Both the position numbers and the translations under genes were made by a program. Below, one piece after another: positions 22,550-31,344 of a DNA stretch of 32,468 nucleotides; the stretch's first letter is position 1; each line of letters opens with the position of its first letter. Under the pieces are notes generated by a model. That model ran no database searches, was not told where the DNA came from, and saw nothing but the letters and a program-made list of their open reading frames with translations. This stretch comes from Bacilli bacterium (GTDB taxonomy: Bacteria; Bacillota_I; Bacilli_A; RF39; UBA660), in assembly GCA_028709545.1 (NCBI GenBank), contig JAQVWT010000007.1, forward strand, positions 1-32,468, written 5' to 3'.

Positions 22550-23554
22550 ATGAAACAAATTAAAAATAAAAAATTATTAAATATACTATTATTTTTAACT
22601 AATATTTTAATAGCGATAATAATTATTAAAGAATTTAAAATATTAAATTTTTGTCATGTTATTTTAACTTTAATATCTCCTTTATTTATTGGTTATGGAA
22701 TTGCTTGGTTAATTAAACCAGTAATGTTTTATTTTAATAAATATTTTAAAACCATTACTAGTACGGTTATTACTTATACATTACTAGCATTACTTTTTTC
22801 TTTAATTGCTTACTTAGCAGTTCCAGTAATTATTAATGAGATAAAAATTCTTATTCCGCAACTTTCTTCTATGTATAAAAAAATAGATCCTGATATTTTA
22901 AATAAGATTGATTTTAATGGACTTTCTAATAAAGTACTTACTTTTTTAAATAAATTTACAATCAATATAAAAGATTTAACTTTAACTATATTTTATTCAT
23001 TATTTATTAGTTTTTTCTTTTTAACTAATCATAAAGATGTTAGTAAGTTTTTAGGAAGATATGTTCCTAGTAATCTTATATATAAGTTAAGTATTAATTT
23101 AAGAGCCTTTGTAAGAGGAACAATTCTTAATACAATAATATTATTTTTTCTAGCAATTATATCTTTTTTTCTAGCAAGTCTTCCATATGCTTTCTTATTT
23201 GCAATAATTATCTCATTTACTAATATAATCCCTTATATAGGTCCATATATTGGCGGAATCCCTTCGGTAATAGTTGCCTTTAATATAAGTCCTTCTTTAG
23301 GTATAACTATTTTAATAATTATTATATCTCTGCAGATAGTTGAGAGTTCATTTATTCATCCCTATATTATGAGCAAAGCCGTTAAAATAAATCCGATTTT
23401 AATAATTATTAGCTTAATAATTTTTAGTTATTTCTTTGGCATAGTCGGGATGGTTTTATCAACCCCAATAGTAGCAGTTATAAAAACTCTTTATTTATAT
23501 AATAAAGAGTTTAAAATAATTAATTTGCCAGTTCTCGATAAATGGTTTTATTAA
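22550..23554 (+). CDS. AI-2E family transporter / YtvI-type permease
   Basis: 334 aa, about eight transmembrane segments, with the AI-2E (PF01594) layout: two N-terminal helices, a soluble middle (IPQLSSMYKKIDPDIL), then FVRGTILNTIILFFLAI, TNIIPYIGPYIGGIP and GMVLSTPIVAVIKTLYLY. Members export small molecules or act as Na+/H+ antiporters; the substrate here is unknown. No Shine-Dalgarno precedes ATG 22550, and TATAAT abuts the start codon. Its last 35 nt overlap the convergent minus-strand gene. Confidence 0.85.
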   Translation: MKQIKNKKLLNILLFLTNILIAIIIIKEFKILNFCHVILTLISPLFIGYGIAWLIKPVMFYFNKYFKTITSTVITYTLLALLFSLIAYLAVPVIINEIKILIPQLSSMYKKIDPDILNKIDFNGLSNKVLTFLNKFTINIKDLTLTIFYSLFISFFFLTNHKDVSKFLGRYVPSNLIYKLSINLRAFVRGTILNTIILFFLAIISFFLASLPYAFLFAIIISFTNIIPYIGPYIGGIPSVIVAFNISPSLGITILIIIISLQIVESSFIHPYIMSKAVKINPILIIISLIIFSYFFGIVGMVLSTPIVAVIKTLYLYNKEFKIINLPVLDKWFY

Positions 23555-24431
23555 AATCATGATCTGTTATTTCATAACTTTCTAAAGTTGAAGTGTCAAT
23601 TAAATAAAATTTATGAAGTAAAGTATCTTTAGAACGATCTTCACTTACGGGGTCATCCCAAGTCAAATCAAGATGAAGCCACGCATCACCCATAAAAACT
23701 GCGTTCCAAACATGAGTATCTGATGCTACTTTAAAGTTTGGGACATTCCATCTATTTAAAAATAGTGCCATTGCATCAGAATATCCCCCGCATATTCCAT
23801 AACCTTCTATTAATGGTCCGTAGGCTATATTAGATTTATATTTTATTATTCCACTAAGTCTGTCTTCATCATATTTAGTCTTATTGATTATATAATCATG
23901 GATAGTTAAAATCTTATCTTCAAGCTCCATTTCACTATTTAGTTTACTTGCTATTATTCTATCTATTTCCTGATTAATAATACTTATTTCATCAGGAGAA
24001 TATAGCTTATTTACTTTAATTGTTACCTCACCCGTTTCATCATAAACAACTTTTATATTATCAAAGTTATTAAATGGACTAACAAAATTATTAATATGAG
24101 TTAGAAGACTATTATCTGATGAAAAAGAATGAACATCATTTAAACACTCATAATATTCAGCCGGACAATAAAAAGTAAATGTTTCATAACCAGCATTTAA
24201 AGAAGAATAAAAAATATCTTTTAAATCTTGCTGGCTATAGGGAATATAATTAGTACTTTCTTTAACAAATTCAAAACCATTATTTTTATAATAACTATTA
24301 ACTTTACTTATAACAACAGTTGGTTCTCTTCGCAGGACTTTAGCAAGCTTATCAGTTATATCATCAAAATTAAATGCTAAAACCCCTAAACCGATAATAA
24401 AAAAGCTTAATATAATTATTTTCTTTACCAA
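23520..24431 (-). CDS. Transglutaminase-like protein with N-terminal membrane anchor
   Basis: About 303 aa. An N-terminal hydrophobic helix (IIILSFFIIGLGVLAF) anchors an extracellular transglutaminase-core domain. The Cys lies in GYGICGGYSDAMALF, the His in SDTHVWNAVF and the Asp in WLHLDLTWDDP. This protease or cross-linking fold is common in bacterial surface proteins. The frame opens at GTG 24440, but AGGTGA there looks like the Shine-Dalgarno for TTG 24431, which I prefer. It is convergent with the AI-2E gene, overlapping by 35 nt. Confidence 0.8.
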   Translation of the reverse strand: MVKKIIILSFFIIGLGVLAFNFDDITDKLAKVLRREPTVVISKVNSYYKNNGFEFVKESTNYIPYSQQDLKDIFYSSLNAGYETFTFYCPAEYYECLNDVHSFSSDNSLLTHINNFVSPFNNFDNIKVVYDETGEVTIKVNKLYSPDEISIINQEIDRIIASKLNSEMELEDKILTIHDYIINKTKYDEDRLSGIIKYKSNIAYGPLIEGYGICGGYSDAMALFLNRWNVPNFKVASDTHVWNAVFMGDAWLHLDLTWDDPVSEDRSKDTLLHKFYLIDTSTLESYEITDHDFNKTIYRELAN

Positions 24432-24465
24432 TATAATCACCTAGATTAATGATAACCTAAAAAGC

Positions 24466-24495
24466 AAAAAAAAGAAATGGTTTCTACATTTCTTT
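24466..24495 (-). terminator. Intrinsic terminator of rpsT
   Basis: On the minus strand AAAGAAATG, a 7-nt loop, CATTTCTTT, then T8. The stem starts within the last codons of rpsT. Confidence 0.75.
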
Positions 24496-24744
24496 GACGA
24501 TTTTATTTAATCTAGCTTTTTTTCGATTAGCAGTATTTTGTTTAAGAATTCCTTTACTTACTCCTTTATCGATATTCATTATTGCTGTTTTTAACTCCGT
24601 AGATGCTAGTAAATTGTTTTTCTCTTTAACTGCATTTTCTACTTTTTTAATTGAGTTTTTAATTTTTGAAGTGTAAATAGTGTTTTCTATAGTTGTTTTT
24701 TTAGTTGTAATAACACTTTTTTTCGCACTCTTAATATTAGGCAT
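24484..24744 (-). CDS. rpsT: Ribosomal protein bS20
   Basis: 86 aa; binds the 16S rRNA of the 30S subunit. The start MPNIKSAKKSV, the Lys-rich helices and the closing KQNTANRKKARLNKIVKE are the bS20 pattern, at the usual size. The Shine-Dalgarno GGAAGGAG precedes the ATG, and the gene has its own promoter and terminator. Confidence 0.95.
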   Translation of the reverse strand: MPNIKSAKKSVITTKKTTIENTIYTSKIKNSIKKVENAVKEKNNLLASTELKTAIMNIDKGVSKGILKQNTANRKKARLNKIVKEM

Positions 24745-24774
24745 AGATACGCTCCTTCCTTAAATTACTTATAA

Positions 24775-24803
24775 AGTGTACCAAAAGTTCTGGTAAAAAT
24801 CAA
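24775..24803 (-). promoter_or_regulatory. rpsT promoter
   Basis: On the minus strand TTGATT (24803-24798), a 17-nt spacer and TACACT (24780-24775) preceded by TGG (extended -10). Confidence 0.6.
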
Positions 24804-24810
24804 TATAATG

Positions 24811-24840
24811 TTGCTTTTCAGTCAAGTTTAATGTTAGAAT
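24811..24840 (+). promoter_or_regulatory. Promoter of the TasA-like gene at 24871
   Basis: TTGCTT (24811-24816), an 18-nt spacer and TAGAAT (24835-24840) preceded by TGT (extended -10). It is divergent from the rpsT promoter. Confidence 0.6.
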
Positions 24841-24870
24841 AGAGTTATATAGTGGAGAGAGGAAAGTCAC

Positions 24871-25428
24871 ATGTATATTAAAAAATATTTGCATAATCGT
24901 TTATTATTTTCTATTATTAGTGTTGTGCTTATTGCTCTTGGTATAATAGGTTCTTCATATGCTCTTTTTATGGATGTAAAAACTGATGTTGATGCCCAGG
25001 TTTTAACTGTTGGTGATTTGCAAATAACATTTTCAAGTGATCCTAGTATTAGTATTGTGGATTTAGATCCCATGACTGATGAAGATGCCTATGAACAAAC
25101 AGATAATATCTATACATTTACAATTCAAAACTCTGGGAATGTTCCTTATACATATACTATATCGCTTATTGATAATGATGAATATCCATCTGAAACACTC
25201 TTAAATCCAAGTTTTATTAGATTTGATTTTAATAATGTTGGGGTTCGGACTTTAGCTGATATTGAAGACAGAGAAATATTTAAAGGTAACTTAGATGTTG
25301 AACAAACTAAACTATTTACTTTAAGAATATGGTTTGGGGCACCCGATTTAGAAGATATACCAAACGAAGCTTTGGGAAGTGAAGTTCGTTTAAAAATAGT
25401 TGTTGATGGTAAAGCAGGAATATCATAA
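24871..25428 (+). CDS. TasA/CalY-like secreted protein
   Basis: 185 aa. The signal segment ends GIIGSSYALFMD, followed by a beta-rich domain (DLQITFSSDPSISIVDLDPMTDEDA, YTFTIQNSGNVPYTYTISL, LFTLRIWFGAPDLEDIP). It resembles the N-terminal stalk of the protein at 189 but carries no lectin-like head, so it may be the simple fibre subunit. TasA-type proteins are processed by SipW and form biofilm fibres; no sipW is visible here. The Shine-Dalgarno GGAGAGAGG is strong. It is probably co-transcribed with the next gene. Confidence 0.8.
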   Translation: MYIKKYLHNRLLFSIISVVLIALGIIGSSYALFMDVKTDVDAQVLTVGDLQITFSSDPSISIVDLDPMTDEDAYEQTDNIYTFTIQNSGNVPYTYTISLIDNDEYPSETLLNPSFIRFDFNNVGVRTLADIEDREIFKGNLDVEQTKLFTLRIWFGAPDLEDIPNEALGSEVRLKIVVDGKAGIS

Positions 25429-25454
25429 TAAAGAATAAAAAAGGAGAATGGAAA

Positions 25455-25880
25455 ATGGAATACGATATCTTATTTGATAATGAAGAAGAAAGAGGTGCAA
25501 CTGAAAGAGTACTTGCTAGTGTAAGAATTAAAACATTAAGTAAGGAACTTGATTTACTTATTAGTGAAATAATTAAAATAAGTAATAACTTAGATAATTT
25601 ACTTGAAGAAAATAAACTAGGACCAAGATACTTAGAGAGAATAGGTACTATTGAAAATCTAATCCCAGTTCATTTAGATGATGATTTAAATGATATTGAT
25701 TTTAGAGTTAAAGAAATAATTGAAGATTTAATAAAAAGAATCAATACAAGAATAAATCTTGTGAAAAATAGTGAAGTTTTAATAGTAGAACTAAAAGAAA
25801 CATATTCGGTTGATGAGGATAAGATACTTGAAGATATAAACCTTGCAAGGTTAAATAAATCAGATTTTATTGAAGAATAA
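25455..25880 (+). CDS. Coiled-coil protein of unknown function
   Basis: 141 aa, acidic and helical (LSKELDLLISEIIKISNNLDNLLEENK; VKEIIEDLIKRINTRINL), with no signal peptide or transmembrane helix. A strong AAAGGAG precedes ATG 25455. It follows the TasA-like gene by 26 nt, so it shares its transcript. No family recognised. Confidence 0.7.
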   Translation: MEYDILFDNEEERGATERVLASVRIKTLSKELDLLISEIIKISNNLDNLLEENKLGPRYLERIGTIENLIPVHLDDDLNDIDFRVKEIIEDLIKRINTRINLVKNSEVLIVELKETYSVDEDKILEDINLARLNKSDFIEE

Positions 25881-25948
25881 AAGATATGGATGGAGGGAAT
25901 ATTTTTCGACTAAACTATTAATTGTTTGTTAGAAAGTGTTTAATTTAT

Positions 25949-27688
25949 ATGATAAAGAATTATAAAAAAAGTATATTTGATAATCTTATTACTATTATGT
26001 GTAGTTCTTTTTTTGTTTCTTCAATATTTAGTTTAATTTATAATAAACATAGTTTTATAAATTTAAATTTTGTAAGTGAGGTAAATATTATAATGTTTTT
26101 TGGGTTTTTTTTGCTTACATTTATGTCTCTTATTTTTATTGGGAATAAAGATAAGATTAAAACTAGATCTTTATGGTGTTTATTATTATCAGTTATTTTA
26201 TTTTCAGTTCTTTTAGCAATTGATACATATGAAGATATATATTTTGTAATTGGTTTACTTATTTTAAATAGTATTGTAATTTATTATGTGCTAAAAGATG
26301 ATAAGTTAAATTTAGATAAGATAAATATAAGTAATAAATTATTATTTGTTTTAATATGTCTTGGGTTTGTAATATGTACTACTTTAGTAGCGATCTTGAC
26401 TATTTATAGATATAAATCATTTGGGGCAAGTACTTATGATCTTGGTATCTTTGCTCAGATGTTTGAGTATCTTGCCACTACTTTAAAACCGCTTACTACT
26501 TTAGAAAGAGATGGGTTATTATCTCATTTTGCGGTTCATTTTTCGCCTATTTATTATTTTCTTCTTCCTGGGTATTATTTATTTAGATCACCTGAGTATT
26601 TACTTGTTATGCAAAGTATATTTATATTTGCCGGAGTATTTCCTATATATTTACTTTGTAAGCATAAGAAGATTAATAATTTTTATACCTTATTAATTTG
26701 TTTGATCTATTTAACTTATCCAGCCCTTACTGCCGGAGCGTTTTTTGATTTTCATGAAAATAAGTTTTTGACTGTCCTTATTTTGTGGATGCTTTATTTT
26801 TTAGAGAAGAAAAAAGATGTACCTATGTTTATTTTTATGGTTTTAGTTTTAATGGTAAAAGAAGATTCAGCTTTATATATTATGTTTATTGGTTTATATA
26901 AATTGTTTAGCGAAAAGAAAATAAAAAATGGAGGTAAAATATTTTTTAGTGGCATTTTGTATTTTCTTTTCGCTATTTTGATAATCTCTTTATATGGTGG
27001 AGAGATTATGAGTAGTAGATTTGATAATTTCTTTATCGGTGATGGTGGTTTATTTGCTGCTTTTAAAACGATGTTTTTTAACTTTGGATATCTAATTAAC
27101 GAAATTATTAGTACTAAAAAATTAGAATATATATTTTGGATGTTTCTTCCGCTTAGTTTTTTGCCAATTATAAATAAGAAGATATCTAATTTAATTCTTT
27201 TAGTGCCGATGTTAGTTATTAATTTAATGCCAGAATATGGTTATCAATATAATGTTAATTTTCAGTATACTTATGGAGTAGCCGCACTTTTATTTTATGC
27301 TTTTATTAATAATATATCTTTACTTAATAAAAATAGTAAACGTGTATTAATAGTTTTATCGTTAGTAAGTAGTATTTATTTAAATATTTCTTTAAATTAT
27401 AATAAATTTTTGTCATATAGTAGCTATGAATCTAGTTATCATAATGAGACAAGACTTTGTCTTGATAAGATACCTATAGATAAAAGTGTTACAGCAACTA
27501 CTTATCTAACGCCTTATTTAAGTAAATATAAAACTTTATATATGCATCCGTCTAAATATCTTACTGATTATTATGTAGTTGATATGCGTGATAATAATAA
27601 TTTAATTACTTTAAATGAATTAAAAAATAAAGGTTATATAGCTTGGAACAACTGTGGATATATAAATATTTATAAGGTTGGAAATTAA
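25949..27688 (+). CDS. DUF2079 multi-pass membrane protein (GT-C-like)
   Basis: About 579 aa, roughly 11-12 transmembrane segments. Family signature: ASTYDLGIFAQMFEYLA, LLSHFAVHFSPIYYFLLPGYYLF, FPIYLLCK, AGAFFDFHENKFLT, MVKEDSALY. DUF2079 proteins are predicted membrane glycosyltransferase-like enzymes; the substrate is unknown. The frame is open from TTG 25922, but ATG 25949 (MIKNYKKSIF) is a more natural start. Neither has a good Shine-Dalgarno. Confidence 0.8.
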   Translation: MIKNYKKSIFDNLITIMCSSFFVSSIFSLIYNKHSFINLNFVSEVNIIMFFGFFLLTFMSLIFIGNKDKIKTRSLWCLLLSVILFSVLLAIDTYEDIYFVIGLLILNSIVIYYVLKDDKLNLDKINISNKLLFVLICLGFVICTTLVAILTIYRYKSFGASTYDLGIFAQMFEYLATTLKPLTTLERDGLLSHFAVHFSPIYYFLLPGYYLFRSPEYLLVMQSIFIFAGVFPIYLLCKHKKINNFYTLLICLIYLTYPALTAGAFFDFHENKFLTVLILWMLYFLEKKKDVPMFIFMVLVLMVKEDSALYIMFIGLYKLFSEKKIKNGGKIFFSGILYFLFAILIISLYGGEIMSSRFDNFFIGDGGLFAAFKTMFFNFGYLINEIISTKKLEYIFWMFLPLSFLPIINKKISNLILLVPMLVINLMPEYGYQYNVNFQYTYGVAALLFYAFINNISLLNKNSKRVLIVLSLVSSIYLNISLNYNKFLSYSSYESSYHNETRLCLDKIPIDKSVTATTYLTPYLSKYKTLYMHPSKYLTDYYVVDMRDNNNLITLNELKNKGYIAWNNCGYINIYKVGN

Positions 27689-27701
27689 TAAAAATACTCT
27701 A

Positions 27702-27730
27702 TTGAATTTTGCGATATGTCGTGGTAAAAT
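27702..27730 (+). promoter_or_regulatory. Promoter of the 539-aa gene
   Basis: TTGAAT (27702-27707), a 17-nt spacer and TAAAAT (27725-27730) preceded by TGG (extended -10). Confidence 0.7.
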
Positions 27731-27753
27731 TAATATAGCGAGGAGAGGTATAT

Positions 27754-29373
27754 ATGACCCCAGAACAAATAAATAAGCAAAATGAAAATCCAGAAAGAAA
27801 AAGAGGAATTGATTTTATTGATTTAATTGAGAAAGATGGATATGAAATAACTAATTATCAAAAGGTTACAGAAATAGCTGAATTAGTAGCAAGTGGCTCT
27901 AAAGAAACTTTAAGAAAATATTATTCACTAAAAGATTTAGAAAACAAAATGGGTAATATGGAAGAGTTAACCACAGATTTTAGATTTGGAGTAAGGGATA
28001 TACTTACTGAAATAAACGCAGTAGTAAAAAATGATATTAAATTATTAGGAGTGGATAACCATTTCGATAAAATGATTAATGGTGTTAAGTCTAAGTTAGG
28101 TATTTATCAAGCTGAGACTAGGGTGAAGGAAGCTGAGGCTTCTAGAGCTAAAACCCGAGCTGCTATTGCCGCACTTGATTCTAATACTACTATGACTGAA
28201 AAAGCAAAAAATGCTGAATTTAGGAGGCTTTTTAATATATATACAGGTCCTAATGTTAAGGCGATAGAGAATGCTAAAAAAATTGAATCAAAACAAGATG
28301 ATAATTTTAATATAAATTTAGATAATGACTTTTTAGATAAAATTAGTTATGATTTAAAAAATATGTATGATTATTTAATGGTTTCTAGTTTATCTAGTAA
28401 TGCTAAAAAAATACTTATTGATAAGTTTAATAAAATTGTTGCAATGCGTAATGAATATAAAGGAAGATTAAATAAATATGTTTCTAATCTAAGTTTATAT
28501 AAAAAGACTTTATCATCATTAGGTTTAAGTGTAGCAGCCGATAAAAATATTAAAAAATCTGGTAAACCAGAGGTCTCTATAAATGAAGATATGAAACCTT
28601 CTGAAAAAGTAGCTGAAACCAAAGAAGTAGTTGATTTAGATAAAGAACCAATTATTGCTGAAGAGGCTGGATCTAAAGAAGAAATACAAAATATTAATTC
28701 TGCTCCTGATTTAGAAATTGATAAAAAACCTGATTATCAATTTGCAAATGATGAAGAAAAACTAAATAGTGAATCTCTTGATTCGAAAATAAATACAATT
28801 AATCAAGAAGAACCAATTAAAGATTCACCTAATTTAACCCCCGAGATTAAACCTAAAAGAGGGAAGAAAGTAATAGCGTTTAAAAAAGCAATTGGTAAGC
28901 TTGCTAAACCAGCAAGATTAACTGCAGTGCTATTTATAACTGGTTCTTTCTTGCTACCAGCCTTAGGATCTCCATTTGGTCTTGTAGCTGGAGCACTTAT
29001 TGCTGTTGCTTTAGAAAAAACAATTGCTAAAAAGAAAAATATGGAAAACAATAAAGATCGTAAAACTATTAAGGAAAGTTTATTTAATTTAAAAGATGAA
29101 ATAGTTAAAAAAGCAGGTCTTTCAATTATACTGCCAGAGGAAAAAAATGAGTTAGATGATTTTATAGTTGAAATTGATTCTCATTTAAAAGAAGAATTAG
29201 CAAAAGACAAAGAAGCAGAGTTATTAGTAGCAAGTGATGATAAACTTGATGAAGAAGTTAGACTTGCTCAAGAAATAATGAAAGAGGATGGATTAACTCC
29301 TGATGTAGCTGCTAATAAAGCAGTTGAAATGCAAGAAGAAAAACCGGCTGATTTTAAGCCATTTAGACGTTAA
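27754..29373 (+). CDS. Large helical protein with one or two central-C-terminal membrane segments, unknown function
   Basis: 539 aa. The N-terminal 280 residues are charged and helical (ETRVKEAEASRAKTRAAIAA). Residues 290-370 are a low-complexity acidic linker. A hydrophobic hairpin follows at about 388-425 (LTAVLFITGSFLLPALGSPF, then VAGALIAVALEKTI), then an acidic C-terminus ending PADFKPFRR. There is no signal peptide. The Shine-Dalgarno GAGGAGAGG is strong. I recognise no family. It is 17 nt upstream of the DUF1292-like gene, so the two are co-transcribed. Confidence 0.7.
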   Translation: MTPEQINKQNENPERKRGIDFIDLIEKDGYEITNYQKVTEIAELVASGSKETLRKYYSLKDLENKMGNMEELTTDFRFGVRDILTEINAVVKNDIKLLGVDNHFDKMINGVKSKLGIYQAETRVKEAEASRAKTRAAIAALDSNTTMTEKAKNAEFRRLFNIYTGPNVKAIENAKKIESKQDDNFNINLDNDFLDKISYDLKNMYDYLMVSSLSSNAKKILIDKFNKIVAMRNEYKGRLNKYVSNLSLYKKTLSSLGLSVAADKNIKKSGKPEVSINEDMKPSEKVAETKEVVDLDKEPIIAEEAGSKEEIQNINSAPDLEIDKKPDYQFANDEEKLNSESLDSKINTINQEEPIKDSPNLTPEIKPKRGKKVIAFKKAIGKLAKPARLTAVLFITGSFLLPALGSPFGLVAGALIAVALEKTIAKKKNMENNKDRKTIKESLFNLKDEIVKKAGLSIILPEEKNELDDFIVEIDSHLKEELAKDKEAELLVASDDKLDEEVRLAQEIMKEDGLTPDVAANKAVEMQEEKPADFKPFRR

Positions 29374-29390
29374 AAGAAAGGGTGTAGGCT

Positions 29391-29663
29391 ATGGAAATAG
29401 ATACTATTGTAACACTTGAAGGAAATGAAAAATATTATTTAGCAGATGTTACTATTCAAAACGATGTTAAATACTTTTTAGCAAATAAACTTGATGAAAA
29501 AGAAGAGTTAACAAAAGAATCATGTATTTTTGAAGAAGTTAAAGATGGTGATGAAATATATTTAGATGAAGTCTTAGATCAAACTAAACTTAAATATATA
29601 ACTACTGTTTTTACTTCTAGTTTAATTAGTGATTTAGAAGATGAAATTAATGAAGAAGCTTAA
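29391..29663 (+). CDS. DUF1292-like small protein
   Basis: 90 aa, acidic: EIDTIVTLEGNEKYYLADVTIQND...YFLANKL...EEVKDGDEIYLDEV. The layout (short beta-strands, IVTL start, acidic tail) fits DUF1292/YrzB-type cytoplasmic proteins. Role unknown. GGGTGTAGG precedes the start, and a terminator overlaps its end. Confidence 0.65.
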   Translation: MEIDTIVTLEGNEKYYLADVTIQNDVKYFLANKLDEKEELTKESCIFEEVKDGDEIYLDEVLDQTKLKYITTVFTSSLISDLEDEINEEA

Positions 29664-29676
29664 AGGCTTTTTTTTT
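29654..29676 (+). terminator. Terminator of the DUF1292-like unit
   Basis: AGAAGC, loop TTAAAG, GCTTTT (one G-U pair), T's to 29676. It includes the stop codon. Confidence 0.65.
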
Positions 29677-29678
29677 CT

Positions 29679-29702
29679 AAAAAAAAGAAGATTAATATCT
29701 TC
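29679..29702 (-). terminator. Terminator of trpS
   Basis: On the minus strand GAAGAT, loop ATTA, ATCTTC, then T8. The stem includes the trpS stop codon. It sits back-to-back with the plus-strand terminator. Confidence 0.7.
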
Positions 29703-30681
29703 CTAGTCCAAGCTTCTTATAAACTTCTAACATTTTATTTTTAGATATCTCTTCTACTTTTTTTAGACCTTTATCAAGGATATTATCTATATAATCTGTT
29801 TTTATTATTTCATTATATTTATTTTGAATATATTCTAAAAGTTTTATTACTTCATTAGCTACTTTAGTCTTAAATTCACCATAATTAGAATTTTTAAATT
29901 CTTCTTCAATAGTTTTAATATCTTTATTTGTAAGACATGAATATATAGTTATTAAATTTGATATTCCCGGTTTATTTATAATATCATATTTAATAATATT
30001 ATCTGAATCGGTGACAGCACTCATTATTTTTTTGCGAGCAACTACTAAGTCATCTAAGAGATTAATTACCCCTTTTTGATTATCATCAGTTTTACTCATT
30101 TTTTTAGTTGGATCTTGAAGATCCATAATTCTAGCACCTTGTTTAGCAATTACTGGTATTGGGACTTTAAAAGTAGTTCCGTAGCGGTTATTAAATCTTT
30201 CAGCAAGTGTCCTCGTAAGTTCAACATGTTGTTTTTGGTCATCACCCACTGGGACAACATCAGCATCATATATTAAAATATCAGCGGCCATTAATACTGG
30301 ATAAGTAAATAATCCGGAGTTAATACTTTCATTTTTTTGCCCTAGAGATTTATCTTTATATTGAGTCATTCTATTTAGTTCACCCATATAACTATGGCAA
30401 GTAAGTGCCCATGAAAGGGCTGGATGATAAATGTTTTCTGATTGATTAAAAATCGTTGTATGTTTAGGATCTAGTCCACAAGCTAGATATAAACCTAGCA
30501 TTTCTTTTATATTATTTCTTAGCTCTTTAGGGTCGGGATTAATAGTTAGAGAATGAAGATCGGCAACAAAGACAAATGATTCATAATCTTTTTGCATTTC
30601 TATAAAATGTTTTATTGCACCTATATAATGTCCGATATGAAGTTCTCCTGTTGGTTTAATACCAGATAATAATCTTTTCAT
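29692..30681 (-). CDS. trpS: Tryptophanyl-tRNA synthetase
   Basis: 329 aa, class I synthetase joining Trp to tRNA-Trp. HIGH motif at residues 15-18 (GELHIGHYIG), KMSKT near residue 195 (the KMSKS loop), and DADVVPVGDDQKQHVELTR and YPVLMAADILIYD in the Trp pocket. Normal length. The Shine-Dalgarno AAGGTGA precedes the ATG, and a TATAAT lies at 30704-30699 with a poor -35. The leader is too short for a T-box. Confidence 0.96.
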   Translation of the reverse strand: MKRLLSGIKPTGELHIGHYIGAIKHFIEMQKDYESFVFVADLHSLTINPDPKELRNNIKEMLGLYLACGLDPKHTTIFNQSENIYHPALSWALTCHSYMGELNRMTQYKDKSLGQKNESINSGLFTYPVLMAADILIYDADVVPVGDDQKQHVELTRTLAERFNNRYGTTFKVPIPVIAKQGARIMDLQDPTKKMSKTDDNQKGVINLLDDLVVARKKIMSAVTDSDNIIKYDIINKPGISNLITIYSCLTNKDIKTIEEEFKNSNYGEFKTKVANEVIKLLEYIQNKYNEIIKTDYIDNILDKGLKKVEEISKNKMLEVYKKLGLGRY

Positions 30682-30761
30682 TTAATTCACCTTCTAAAAT
30701 TATATCACAATATGTATAAATTTTAAATAACTATCCATAATTATAACAGAGGAGAGAAGTC

Positions 30762-31301
30762 ATGAAAAAAAGGTATTTGTTAGGGCTTTTACTTTTAATA
30801 TTCTTTACTGCTGGTTGTTCTTTAGGTAATACGCCAACATCAAAAGTAGAAGAGCTTTTAAAAAGATATAACAGCAATGCTGATGTGGTTAAAACTGAAT
30901 TAGGAGATTATTTAAGTTCCCTTAATTTAGATGAGGAAAATCAATCAGGCTATGAAGCAGTATATTTAAGACAATATTCGGATTTAACATATGAAATTAA
31001 GGATGAAAAGATTGACGGTGATGAGGCAACTGTTACAGTCCAAGTAAAAGTTTATGATTATTATAAGGCTGAGCAAGATATTAATGATTATGTGAGTGCC
31101 CATCAAAATGAATTTTATGGAGATGATAATGTTTATAGTTCAGAAAAAGCATTAAAATATCGCATAGAAGAACTAAAAAAGGTTAGTAATAAGGCAGAAT
31201 ATACAGTAGATTTTACTTTAACTAAAGTAAATGATGTCTGGACAGTTGATACAATGACAAATGAACAATTAGAAAAAATCCATGGGACTTATGCATATTA
31301 A
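30762..31301 (+). CDS. Putative lipoprotein
   Basis: 179 aa. The signal peptide MKKRYLLGLLLLIFFTAGCS has a lipobox (TAGC, Cys19). The mature part is an alpha/beta domain (YEIKDEKIDGDEATVTVQVKVYDYY; YTVDFTLTKVNDVWTVDTMT), the cystatin/NTF2-like layout of Firmicutes lipoproteins. Function unknown. The Shine-Dalgarno GAGGAGAG is strong, and a terminator overlaps its stop. Confidence 0.75.
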   Translation: MKKRYLLGLLLLIFFTAGCSLGNTPTSKVEELLKRYNSNADVVKTELGDYLSSLNLDEENQSGYEAVYLRQYSDLTYEIKDEKIDGDEATVTVQVKVYDYYKAEQDINDYVSAHQNEFYGDDNVYSSEKALKYRIEELKKVSNKAEYTVDFTLTKVNDVWTVDTMTNEQLEKIHGTYAY

Positions 31302-31320
31302 GTCTTTTTTATTTTTTTTT
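31286..31320 (+). terminator. Terminator after the lipoprotein gene
   Basis: GACTTA (31286-31291), a 7-nt loop, TAAGTC (31299-31304), then T6-A-T9. Confidence 0.7.
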
Positions 31321-31344
31321 GAATAGATTTTTATAGGTGAAGTT

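Noticed and set aside
26511-26696. Small plus-strand frame within the DUF2079 gene
   Set aside because: It is an out-of-frame reading of a clear transmembrane coding region; hydrophobicity is a by-product of T-rich sequence.
28371-29051. Minus-strand open frames opposite the 539-aa gene
   Set aside because: They are antisense shadows without Shine-Dalgarno sites or recognisable domains; the plus-strand gene has a strong promoter and RBS.
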